Of a stretch of 64,000 nucleotides of DNA, positions 1-10,044 are shown piece after piece. Every line of letters begins with the position of its first letter. The stretch's first letter is position 1. The stretch is from Leishmania donovani. Lineage: Eukaryota; Euglenozoa; Kinetoplastea; Trypanosomatida; Trypanosomatidae. The position numbers and the translations under genes were made by a program. The DNA is taken from positions 467,670 through 531,669 of the forward strand of contig NC_018248.1 of NCBI RefSeq assembly GCF_000227135.1, given 5' to 3'. The notes under the pieces were generated by a model. It was not told the origin of the DNA, searched no databases, and worked only from the letters and a program-made list of their open reading frames with translations.

Positions 1-2597
1 AGTGCATCCTCGCCGGCACGCACGCGCATCTCCGCTTCTGCTTCCACCTGGCGTTGCGCCGCAGCGTGCTGCCGCTCGAGACGCTCCAGTGCACGCTGCG
101 AGGCCTCTTTCTCCCTCATGATGACGTCTTGCAGCTCTTCTTGGTGGGCCCTGCGCTCGGCTACACAGTTTTCCTCCAGTGCTTGCTCGCGCCGCTGCAC
201 CTCCTCGAGGAGTGCCGCCCGCAGCGCACGGTGCTGCTGCTCCATCGCTTTACAGTGGGCTCGCTGTTGCTGACGGCACTCCTCGAGCCGAGCTGACCAT
301 AGCGCTGCCGCTTCCTCTACGGCCTGCTGCACTCGAGTCGCGTGCTCCGCCCGAGCCTCGTGCAGCTCCTTCTCAAGCTCCATCACTCGTTTCACCGCGG
401 TCGCCGCGGTTGTGAAGCCGGCACCAGAACCGTCATTGCCATTGCAGACCGTCTTAAGTTTCTCCTTGTACTGTTGCAGTACCGCATCGTAGGCCGCCTC
501 GAGGCTGTTCAGTTGCGAGGTGTAGCGTGCTTCTTCGGCCTGACGCGCGTCCTGCACGGCTGCCTCGTGCGCAAGCTCCTCGCGCCGCAGCTGATCCTTC
601 AGCTGCTGAACTTGCACCGAGAGACCCTCCTTTTCCCTTTCCAATCTCCGCACCGTCGCCTGGGCACTCCGGAGCGCGTCGTCAACGGCGGCAGTCTGTT
701 GCTCCTGCTGGCGCGTCAGATGCTCCTCCCATGCTGCGTGTTCTCTTTCATGCTCCTCCTTTAGCTTGGCCTCCTTGGCGGCACTGGTGCTGCGCACCTT
801 CTCTAGGGCCTCCTCGTGCAGACGCATCAGCCGCAGCACGGCGGCGCGGTGCGCCTCCTGCTCCGCCGTCCACCGAGCCTGCCACCGCGAATCCACTGAT
901 TCCTCGGCGAAGTGCAGCTGCTGCGCGACGGCTTCCGCCACTTGCAAAGTGCATTGCTCCGACTGACGCACCGCCTCCTGCTTCTCTGCTGACACGCGGC
1001 TCACCTCCTTGTGCAAGGCGTGTATGATGCTTGCGTAGTCATGCTGCAGGCGCTGCACGTACTCCGCCGTCTCTTCCGTAGACGCAACGTACTCGCTGGC
1101 CAGGCTTTCGTACGCCACAAGGTACTCCTGACCCACCTGTGCTTGCCGGCGTGTATGCTCGTGGAGCAGCTGCTCCCGCAGCGCCGTGATGTCGCGCATC
1201 GCAATGTGCAGCGTCTCCAGCTGGCGACGACTCGCTTCACGGGCAGCCACCTCGCCGGTTGCGACCATGCGGGCGTGCTCGTCCTTCAAGAAGCTGCGCC
1301 ACTGCGCCTCTCGGTGTGCCGCTTGCTCATCCATCAGCCGCTGCCGCTCCGCCATGTCTTGCTCGAGTACACGGCGGTACTCCTCCTTGAAGGACTCGAC
1401 TTGCTCCTGGACGGCAGCCGCGATGGCCGCATGCTGCGCACGCTCCGTCTCCACTGTGGACTTGGCCACCGACAAGAGGTGCTGCTGGAGGCGCTTTGCC
1501 AGTGCATCCTGCTGCTCTGCAAGCGTCGCGCGCAGGCGGGAAAGGAGCGCATCCTCACACGCAGCGCGAGTCTGCTCGAGACTCTCGGCACTTCGCTTCC
1601 ACTCGGCCGTGACGCGCTGCAGAACGCCTTCCAGGCGCTCTCGGCTGGCGGTGTCGCGGAATTGAATGAGTGACTCGTAGTCGGTCAAGAGCTGCGCCGT
1701 CCGCTCCGTGATGTCGTCGTCCGATTGCCGCCTCTGCGCTTCTTCGCGCAGCTGCCGGGTGCGCTGCTGCAGGTGCGCCCGCTTCTCAAAACTGTAGAGG
1801 CGTTGCATCTCCGCCAGCTTCTGCCGGGTGCGCTGAAGCTCGTCGGCCAGCTCGCCAGACGACGTGGGATGACGCTCGTTGTCCGCCGCAGCTTCTGGCG
1901 ACGGCGAGGGTCTTTTATGGAGCACAGCATTCGCACCTGCTCGCGTGCCAGACGGCGGCAGAGCCACGGATGCGACACCCGGGTCCGGATGCCGCCCGGC
2001 TGCTGCGCGGTCGTGTGAATCCACCCGTGCTTCTGCATTTCGACGCCGTCGATCTTGCAACAGCGCCGACGGCTGCGCGGGATCGACGTCTAAGGTAGCC
2101 GTTACGGGGACCTCTGGGCATAGTGGTGGCGCAGCCGTGGCGATGCTGTCCGGCGGCGAAGCGGAGCGCATCTGAGAAGCGCTGCTTTCCCGCTCGCCTT
2201 CACTAGAGAAAGCAACAGTGCTGCGGATCTTGCCGGGGTACGGCCGCGCCGCTTGGCCTTGGCGGCTGTGTGGGCCCTTCTTGCCATCACGGTGAGTTTC
2301 GACAGGCGCCTCCGACACGCTGCGATCGCAGCTGTGCGACCGCGCCACGGAGGCAGAGAGGCGCTCCTTGGCCAGCATGATGTTTGCCAGCACGTTCGGC
2401 GGCTGTTGCTGCTGCTGGTGCTGGTGCGGTTCCAGCTGTGTGTGCGCCCTGTAAAACTCATGGAGTGTCTCCGATAGCGTTGATGGCATGCTTGTCAGCT
2501 GCTGCTGCGACGACGACTTCACGGGCACCGCTGCATTATCTACCGAGTTTTGTTGCTGCTGCAGAGGCTGCAGTGCCGTGGTGCCTTGGCGCCACAT
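1..2597 (-). CDS. Large coiled-coil protein, 3' end outside window (partial)
   Basis: The minus-strand frame stays open from an ATG at 2597 to the left edge, giving about 865 residues with no stop, so the C-terminus lies outside the window. An in-frame stop (TAG at 2610-2612) sits just upstream of this ATG. A second ATG at 2489 would remove 36 Gln/Ser-rich residues. Residues 1-240 are Ser, Gln and Pro rich and look disordered. From about residue 245 to the edge the protein is almost continuous coiled coil, rich in Glu, Gln, Arg and Ala, with one Gly/Asn break near residue 719. There is no signal peptide, membrane segment or catalytic motif. The make-up suits a cytoskeletal, basal body or centrosomal scaffold, but that is inference and I do not recognise a named family. 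Confidence 0.85.
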   Translation of the reverse strand, partial: MWRQGTTALQPLQQQQNSVDNAAVPVKSSSQQQLTSMPSTLSETLHEFYRAHTQLEPHQHQQQQQPPNVLANIMLAKERLSASVARSHSCDRSVSEAPVETHRDGKKGPHSRQGQAARPYPGKIRSTVAFSSEGERESSASQMRSASPPDSIATAAPPLCPEVPVTATLDVDPAQPSALLQDRRRRNAEARVDSHDRAAAGRHPDPGVASVALPPSGTRAGANAVLHKRPSPSPEAAADNERHPTSSGELADELQRTRQKLAEMQRLYSFEKRAHLQQRTRQLREEAQRRQSDDDITERTAQLLTDYESLIQFRDTASRERLEGVLQRVTAEWKRSAESLEQTRAACEDALLSRLRATLAEQQDALAKRLQQHLLSVAKSTVETERAQHAAIAAAVQEQVESFKEEYRRVLEQDMAERQRLMDEQAAHREAQWRSFLKDEHARMVATGEVAAREASRRQLETLHIAMRDITALREQLLHEHTRRQAQVGQEYLVAYESLASEYVASTEETAEYVQRLQHDYASIIHALHKEVSRVSAEKQEAVRQSEQCTLQVAEAVAQQLHFAEESVDSRWQARWTAEQEAHRAAVLRLMRLHEEALEKVRSTSAAKEAKLKEEHEREHAAWEEHLTRQQEQQTAAVDDALRSAQATVRRLEREKEGLSVQVQQLKDQLRREELAHEAAVQDARQAEEARYTSQLNSLEAAYDAVLQQYKEKLKTVCNGNDGSGAGFTTAATAVKRVMELEKELHEARAEHATRVQQAVEEAAALWSARLEECRQQQRAHCKAMEQQHRALRAALLEEVQRREQALEENCVAERRAHQEELQDVIMREKEASQRALERLERQHAAAQRQVEAEAEMRVRAGEDA

Positions 2598-4202
2598 TTC
2601 GTACGCCGGCTACGGCTCCTTTTTCTTTTAAAAGCGTTTTCTATGATGAGGATGTGCGTGTGTGTGGGTGTGGGCGTAAGCGAATGTGTGTGCATCTGTG
2701 GATGCCAGACAATGATGGAAGAGCGCAGGGCAACGCGTACCCCCTCCATGCGACCTGTCATGGGCGCACAATACGATGAGGAGGGGAGGGGCGACGCTAG
2801 CGGGCAACAACGTGACCGCACAAAGAGAGGAGACAAGAAGAAAAGCGGCTCGAGTAGGCAATGCATCTACCACGCCCACATCGCACACCGAGGCACAGCG
2901 TGACGGAACCTTCTGGGCGTGAGCCGGTGCCGGTTCTCCCGTACCCCGCTGCCACTCTTTGTCCCTTTTTTTTTCTTTCGTTTTCCTCCACTGCTCCCAC
3001 CCCCGCCCTTCCCCCAGTATCGCCTCCCTGCTAGCAGCACTCATCTGTGCTGATGGTGGCGGTGGCGGCAGCGAGAGCGAACAAAGGTGGTGGGGCGGGG
3101 GGTGGGGTGGGTCAAACTCCACCCGCGTCGGAGTGCACTTGTCCGCTGCTTGCTCTCATGTTATGTCGCCCCTGCTTTGGATCGCCGTCGCGAGGGGCGC
3201 CTTCTTTGCCTGTTCCTGTTGCGAGAAGGGGATAAGGGTATAAAGCCTGAACACGTACGCGCATCTGCATTGCGTGGCTGCGCTTCCAACCGTGCGTGTA
3301 TGAGCTGACTGGGGGAAGGAAGAGAGATGCCCGGCCACCGGCTGTGCCGCGATGAACATGGCCACGTCCCACCCCTTTATGCTTGCTCGCACGTACCTGT
3401 ACACGCACAGCGCGCGCGATGGCATGCACCAACACCCACACACACAGCCACACACAAACTACCGATGAAAAAAAAAGAGCAGAGAGAGAGAGAGATGTGG
3501 TGGATGCACTTGTGCGTACACGCGCACCCGTGCACGCACAAGGCGCTCACGCACACATAAGGGGAGACGCGCCTCGAAGGGAGGGGGAGGGGCTTTGCCG
3601 AGAGTGTATCATTTTATGGAGTGGACTTCGATGAGTGGACAGCAATGTCGAAAGGGAAGGGACGTATCCGCGGGCGTGCATGCATGCGGACATGTGGATA
3701 CATGCGGGATTCGTTCATGTAGAGACGCGTTGGCCACATCCACGAGAGGGAGAGAGAGTGACAGAGGAAGGGGAGTATGGGGAAGGAGGGAGGGAGGATG
3801 GTGAGTGTGACAAGAGGTCATATTACACGCCGTATGCTGTGTGTTCCCTCTGACGCGCAGACACAGACAGTGGAAAGAGGAGAGGAGGGTGCTGGTGGGG
3901 GTGGCGTTGTGCGTTGTGGGGTCACCGGCAGTAGCACAGACGCAGAGCTACGTGCAGGGAGAATGAGATGAGGGCGACTGCTAACTACTGAGGAAAGTAA
4001 GGGGAAAAAGCGTCCCCTTCCCGTCCTGCTGAGCGCATTGAATCGGCCAGGATGGTATCCATTCCTGTAGTGCAGCTCACTCTTTCTCTCTCAACCTCTC
4101 TGTTTTGCCTTACCCCTCGCCCATGCGTCTGCAGCAGCCTTACCGGCCCTTGTTACCTGAACTCTGCTCGACCAGAGCGAACAACAAAGTCACAAAACCG
4201 CG

Positions 4203-4229
4203 ACACACACACACACACACACACACACA
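4203..4229. repeat. (CA)n microsatellite
   Basis: An uninterrupted alternation of A and C for about 13 units lies in the long intergenic region. Such dinucleotide runs are common in Leishmania untranslated regions and can be length-polymorphic between strains. Confidence 0.9.
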
Positions 4230-4559
4230 TGTTGCTGTTGTGCTCAACGTGATGCTTGATTCCGCTGTGGTAACGGAAAGAGCGGGCCAGTACGTTGTTG
4301 GCCCCTCCCCTCCCTCTCTCTCTGTATGTATGTATGTGTGTGTGTGTGTGCTTGTGCTTTATACACGTGGGTGACACAGCGCACTCACGCTACGGAGACT
4401 CTGCATCGAGGGACACACACACATACACACATAGATGCGCATGTATGAGCACCGCATTCGTTTCTTTCTTTTTGGCTTGCAACGTGCCCATTCTACGACA
4501 AACGAATAAGTCAACACGTATACACACGTACACAACACCACAGCCCACCTGGCCCTCCT

Positions 4560-6440
4560 GCTGCGCCGCGGCTACATCCTCGTGGCCGTCTAGGACGAAC
4601 CGTCCAGCCAGTCGAATCAGCGCCCTGCGCCTGACGGGCTCTACTGGTCTTTCCCTGTCCCTCCTTCGCATACATGCGACGCGATTGGCGCCAGACACAC
4701 TCGGATGGAGTGAATGCCTTGATCTAAGTCGGGCAACCTTTAGGGCCCTCTGCTCGAGGGTGCGGGTGGTGGCGTCTAGCGTGCGGATAGTACAGAGGTG
4801 GTCCTGGCACATGCCGGATGAGCTTAGGGAAGAAGTCGGCCAGCCACAGACCAGAGCTTTCAGAGACCCTGTGCTCTGCCGGCATAGACCATGCCTTGCC
4901 CTCAGTCGCTTCAAGCCGCAGCATCCCATGATAAGGTGTGGAAACTCCTCACATGGAATTTTCACTGGCTCGATGGCACAATTCGCGGTGCTCACATCAG
5001 GCTTTCCGACATCTGCACCCCGTCATCCCACACGGTCCGATCTGGGAGACGCTGCATGCTCTTCGCACGCATGCACTGTGGGGTCGATTCGTGTGGGTCT
5101 CTTCGCGTCTCTTCCGTCTCTCGCCCCTGCTCTGCTCACCTCTGCATGTCTTGCGTGGGTGTGATGCACCAAGCCAGCTGTGGTTGACAGCGCACACATT
5201 TTCTGCATCCTGTGGCCTGCGCCACGACGGCGTTCTTACCTGGTGGGCTCGCCGTCCTCGCCTTCCATCTCTGTCGACGTCATGAAGGGGGCCGTGCCTG
5301 AACGGCGTGCCCGCGTGTGCCACCGACAGGAGGAACGCTGCCAAGATACTGCGGCAGCATGGTTACTCCACCCTCTCGTGAATCCGCACGCCTCTGACAG
5401 GAGTGGGCGTGCCGAGCGGAAGGAACCCGTGAAGAAGCGTGTGGCTGCGCACACAGAGAGCTCACAGTCCGCCGTCCTCAAGGGGGACTGTTCGCAGCGT
5501 TACACTCGCCACGGGGGAAGCCCGCGCAGCTCGGGTGAGACGTGCGTAACCAGGTCACTGCGTGCAGCGGAGAGCTGCTGCTGGTCGCGGTGCCGCGCAC
5601 CGGCGCGTGTGCGCCTTGTGTTGGGGGATGCTCATCCAGCTGCCTGGCGTGCTCCAGTGCCCAGCGCGCCACCTTGCAGAGGACGAATCGTAGTGTGGCC
5701 TGCGTGACATCCTTGCCCGCGGAGGATGTGGGGAGTGTGGTGTGATGAACACAGATGGCGCGCTGCCGTGCCGGCGTCCGGTTGCGCTGCACGCTCGGGG
5801 GGTCCACTACCATCATGAGGTGAAGAGGGCCCAGGAGGGATGGTTGTGCGACTGGGCATGCACGCTTGGCCATCTTGGACTTGTTCTTGTGGGCGGCGCG
5901 AACACAGAGGGGGGGGCGGGGGCGATGGTGTGGGAGGGCCATGACGCGACGAGTGTGGTGCGGGCCGCGGTTGGGCCTCCGAGGCGCGGTGATGTAGGGA
6001 GCCCAGCGTGCCGGCGTAGGGCTGACAAATGCCGCGGCTGTCTCGGTGTACCTTGGTGGTGCGGCTCTGGCTTGTTGGGGAGCAACCCCAGGGGGGGGGT
6101 CTACAGCGGAGCGAGGTGAAGATGGAGGCCGTACGGGTGCGGCTGGAGCCTGTCTCGCAGAACGGTCGCGCAGTCGTCGCGAGGCGATTCGCTGGAGGGG
6201 CTTTTGCGCCGGGTGCAGGTCGGCATGACAGGGTGGGGCGGAGTGAGGGCGCAGCAGGACTGCATCCATCCCTGGAGGCTGACTCTTTGATAAGCATGCC
6301 CGAGAGAGGGCGGTGCGCAGGGCAGCATCGCAAGAGCCGCGCCCAATCGCGTCAGTTTTGGCGTCCAGAACGGTCTGGAGGGGCTCTTGCCAGATGGGAA
6401 CAGCGTTCCTCGTGGTCGTCGGCGAAGCGAAAAGAGTGTA
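4560..6440 (-). pseudogene. Complex, coding-like block with broken frames; possible degenerate retroposon or old pseudogene
   Basis: This stretch stands out from the simple-sequence DNA on both sides because it is unique, mixed in composition and partly coding-like on the minus strand. One minus frame is open from about 6915 to 5478, with only a GTG at its start. Its 5560-5720 part has mostly G/C third positions and non-repetitive text such as LRFVLCKVARWALEHARQLD. A second patch in another frame (about 4560-4990) also looks coding-like, with a Glu/Arg/Ala-rich segment. Stops and frame changes prevent one continuous protein. In Leishmania the usual source of such blocks is DIRE/SIDER elements related to ingi/L1Tc. 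I could not match reverse transcriptase or endonuclease motifs, so an ordinary decayed gene is equally possible. Confidence 0.3.
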
Positions 6441-8801
6441 CACAACAACGAGAGTTTTCACAGGCGGAGAAATACAACGGAGATGAGGACAAAGAGACCG
6501 AGGTCGAGCGAGCGCGCAGACCTGTACCGCTGCTGTTGCCTGCTTGCTACACACGGGGCCACAAGACACGAGAAAACCAATACGACACAACGCAGAACGA
6601 GCGATGACCGCAGCGGTGTATAGCACCCTTCCCCACTCCACCGGCAGAAACAGCGTCAAAGGGAGGAGGGGGTGAGGAAAGAACGGAGCGGTGGAGAAGC
6701 AAGCACGTGAGGAACACACACACACACAAATACACACAAAGCAATCATACAGACAAGCGGGCAAAACACGTGAGCGACGATAAAACAAAACCGAAAAGGA
6801 AAAGGACGAGCAGGCGACAACTGCGATGAGACAAGAACGACAGACACGAACGCCGAGGGAGGGGAGAGTGGTGGTGGTGGTGGTGGTGGTGTGTTTGGGG
6901 GGGGGAGGGGGGCACACTCATGCACATCAAGAGGCGATGCACGCAATGGCCAACTGCATCATTTTTCTTTTTTTTTCTTCTCGCACGCAGAAAACGCACA
7001 TGCCGCTTATGCGCGTTGCAGTCTGCGTGTGTGAGTGCGGACGTGAACGGGAGGGGGGGTGGGGGAGTGGAGGATGCAGCGAGCCTCCACACACGCGTGT
7101 GGCGGAGAGCTCGGCGCCCTTTTTTTTTCTTTCATACGTTGTATTCCCCCTTCTCTCTCTCTACCTCGACAAAGAGCGGTGGGGGGTGGGGGTGGGGTGC
7201 AGGCGGCAAACTACAGGGCGCCAAGCAAGCAGACACATACGCACACATACGCACAAGAAGGAGAACAGACGATGGGGAGTGATGATACAAAACAAAAAGA
7301 AAACGGAAGCGGAAGCACAACTCTGAGAGGGAAAGATAAAGAGAGGGGGAAAGGGGTGGAGTAGGGATCAAATATGCAAACACACGCCGTAGTTGTACTC
7401 CTGCTGGCCAATCAGAATGCGGGGCGAGGGGAAGGAAGGAGGGAAGGAAGAGAGAGAGGGAGCGAAAACCCTGAGAGGAGAGACTAGGGAGGAGGAGGAG
7501 AGAGAGACGGCAGCCGCCATACACACAGCCATAAACACACACACGCACACACACATACCCACATTCACGCACAGCCAGTCTCATATATACATAGGTATAG
7601 AATGCGTCGACAACAAAAGAGGCAATCCATGGGCGACACCAAAAGCGAAGAGGGAAGGAACACAAAGCAAAGGCGGCAGATGAGGGACAGCAACAACAAT
7701 AACAACAACCTAATACAGAGGCACCATGACACAAGCGAGGGATGGGGGATGGGGGATGAGGGAGGGAGAAGAGAGCGCAGGAGGAACCCCCTCCCGAATA
7801 AAACACGGAAAACACAAACAAACGAAAGGCCATAACTTGAACACGGAGAGCACGCGGTAAGTGTCGGGGGAGGAAGAGGAGGGGTGGTAGTCGTGGTGAT
7901 GGTGATGAAGGGAGAGGGGAGTGATGGCTCTCAATGAGGAGGGAAGAAGATTGCAGGGGAGCTGTAAGGACTGCTGCTTGCTCTCTTTCGCCCTCCTTTT
8001 CCTCTTCCTAGCCTTTCCCCCCTCGCACGTCTTCAGCGCTACTGCCGGTTCAACCACCACCTGCACATCCCGCTCGCATTTTTTTGTTGCGCTCGAAAAG
8101 GTGTCAGATGCATGGAGAGAAAGAGATGGGAGCACTAAGCGCACTGCGCTTCACGCTGATTTCTCTCGATGTTGTCGGCTCTCAGCCTTACAAGCTGTCC
8201 GTATCGAGAGAGAGGGATCAGCACAATAACACGTATCTGTCTGTGGGCATGCCCGGTGTATGTGAGCTCACTCAGCAGCGCCGACAAACGGTGACTCTGC
8301 GCACAACAAGCGAGACACGAGAGAGGCAGACAGAAACACACGCGTACGCGCAGGGGAGGGAGTACACGGACGACAAGAGGGAGGAGCAGACACGGGGTAG
8401 AGGGACGGTTGGGGCGAAAAAAAGTGCGCGAACACAAACCAATCACGACATACATATTTCGAGAGCATACATTACAACTGGTACACGCGCACCGCCACAC
8501 CCGCAAGGCTCACATCAGCATAGACGTACGCGTGCCGTCACCTCAAGCGCATGTAGGTGGAGGGAACAGCGACGGAGGGTTTTGGGAGAGGGGAGAGCGG
8601 GAGAGAGGCAAGTCAAAAGGGGCACGCACACGCACACGCACAACAGGTAGGTGGCAACGAAGCGAAAAGGTGAAGAGTGAAACGAGTCGACCGACCACGG
8701 CAACAAAGAGGAGAGGAAGTAACCATTACTCATTCCATAGAAAAACGAAAACAAAGAAATAAAGGGAGAAAAATGAGGTCGCCCCCCTCCCCCCCACACA
8801 C

Positions 8802-8841
8802 ACGTACATATATACATATGCGCATATGTGTATATATATGT
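8802..8841. repeat. Imperfect AT-rich palindrome with 16-bp perfect core
   Basis: The core acatatgcgcatatgt (8814-8829) equals its own reverse complement. Pairing extends outward to 8802/8841 with two mismatch or wobble positions per five or so bases. It could extrude as a cruciform in DNA or fold as a hairpin in the transcript. It lies in the putative 3' UTR or spacer downstream of the 10045-13443 gene. Confidence 0.8.
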
Positions 8842-8939
8842 ATGTACATACCCATAGACATATGTAAACATACATACATCGAAGCGTATCACTTGTGTGT
8901 ACGTGTGTACTGGATAATGCGGCCGCGCCCATGGACATG

Positions 8940-8940
<1 letters not shown>

Positions 8941-8973
<33 letters not shown>
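8941..8973. repeat. (TA)n tract
   Basis: Two runs of seven to eight TA units are separated by a CA step, giving a pure AT island in GC-rich surroundings. The sequence is largely self-complementary. Confidence 0.9.
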
Positions 8974-9375
8974 GTATACGTGTGTGCATATGAGGTCAAA
9001 TGGAGTATAGAGGGAGGTGGGGGGGAGGGGAGGGGAAGGCAGAGGCACAAAGCAACGGAAAACGCACGCACATACGCAAGTAAGGAGAGCGCCTCCTCCC
9101 CTCCACACCCACACACATGCACACACACACACAGAAAAAAGCAAACACACAAGCGAACAGGGACAGCGTAAAGAGGACATCAAGCAAACACAACGCTCTG
9201 CGGTGTGACACACACGTGTGGATGGTGGAGGAGGGCAAGAAAGAACTATAAGAGGAAGGAGCAAGAGGGTCGGAGTGCGACTGGAGAGAGGTGCATGTGT
9301 GTGTTTTTTTTTTGTTTTGGGGAGGGGGTGGCGGTGTTGGAAGAGGGATACGGCTGAGCAGACCGCTGATTTCTT

Positions 9376-9431
9376 TATATATACATATTTTCTTTTTAAT
9401 TTTATTTTTTTATTTTTATTTTTATTTTTTG
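9376..9431. repeat. T-rich tract (A-rich on the sense strand)
   Basis: About 55 bases are almost entirely T with scattered A on the plus strand. The sense strand therefore carries an A-rich run downstream of the 10045-13443 stop codon. It could be a remnant retroposon tail or simply slippage-generated sequence. No flanking target-site duplication was recognised. Confidence 0.6.
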
Positions 9432-9749
9432 CTATTGGAACTGATTCTGTGTGCACACAACACTGCTGTGCTTTGTGTTTCTGTGTTTGCGCCCCACCTC
9501 CTTCGCCCCCTCAGAAAAAAATAGGTGGAGGAGGGGTGGGGTGGGGGCAGCACGAAGCATAAATACAGCGGAGAAGGACGAAAAAAAAGCGGAGAAGACT
9601 GTATGGCCGTTCGTACGTAAATGAGAGGTGTGCGTATATATATATATATTTTATATGCACCTGCGCGTGTGCGGTCCCCCCCCCCTCCCCAACTGGGGCC
9701 GTACGCGTTTCATCGTGCTGAGCAAAGCTTACCCAGACACACACCTGCT

Positions 9750-9789
9750 TATATGCATGTGTACACGTATACGTGTACACATGCATATA
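9750..9789. repeat. Perfect 40-bp palindrome
   Basis: The left arm tatatgcatgtgtacacgta (9750-9769) is followed directly by its exact reverse complement (9770-9789), with no spacer. The next outer bases (9749 t, 9790 c) do not pair. It lies 256-295 bases downstream of the stop codon of the 10045-13443 gene, so it probably falls in that mRNA's 3' UTR, where it would give a 20-bp hairpin stem. The alternating purine-pyrimidine sequence also favours cruciform or Z-DNA. No protein recognising it is known to me. Confidence 0.95.
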
Positions 9790-10044
9790 CTTACAAAATA
9801 AAACATACAGCTTGAGAGAGTAGACGCACACACACAGACACAGACACAGACACAAGCGGCGCATCCCTTCGATCTTCCTTACCTCTTCTCTCACTGCTCC
9901 TCCTGTACGCGTCTCAACGAGCCCTGTGCGTCAGAAAAAAAAAGCGAGATCACCAACCGTGAAGTCCGTGCTAACGGAGCGCGCTGCATATGGCGGCGTT
10001 CGGGCTCAGTCGGCAGCTGTTGCGGCATCCAACGACGATGACTG

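Larger units (their letters stand above)
2598..10044. other. 7.4-kb intergenic region
   Basis: No convincing gene lies here. On the minus (sense) strand it should carry the 3' UTR of the 10045-13443 gene and the splice acceptor and 5' UTR of the leftmost gene. It holds long plus-strand purine tracts (for example 7420-7510), which are polypyrimidine tracts on the sense strand. It also has a CA microsatellite (4203-4229), AT-rich palindromic islands (8802-8973, 9750-9789), a T-rich tract (9376-9431) and a more complex, coding-like block (about 4560-6440). Open frames here encode Pro/Ser/Cys/Val low-complexity strings typical of translated microsatellites. Confidence 0.7.

Noticed and set aside
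5478..6917. 479-codon minus-strand open frame
   Set aside because: It starts at GTG in a simple-sequence run and has no ATG near the start. Much of its text is Pro/Thr/Ser/Arg low complexity. I kept it only as part of a possible decayed element.
7132..9456. Several minus-strand open frames of 230-310 codons
   Set aside because: They translate pyrimidine tracts and TA/CA repeats into Ser, Pro, Leu, Cys and Val strings, with no domain or sensible codon bias.
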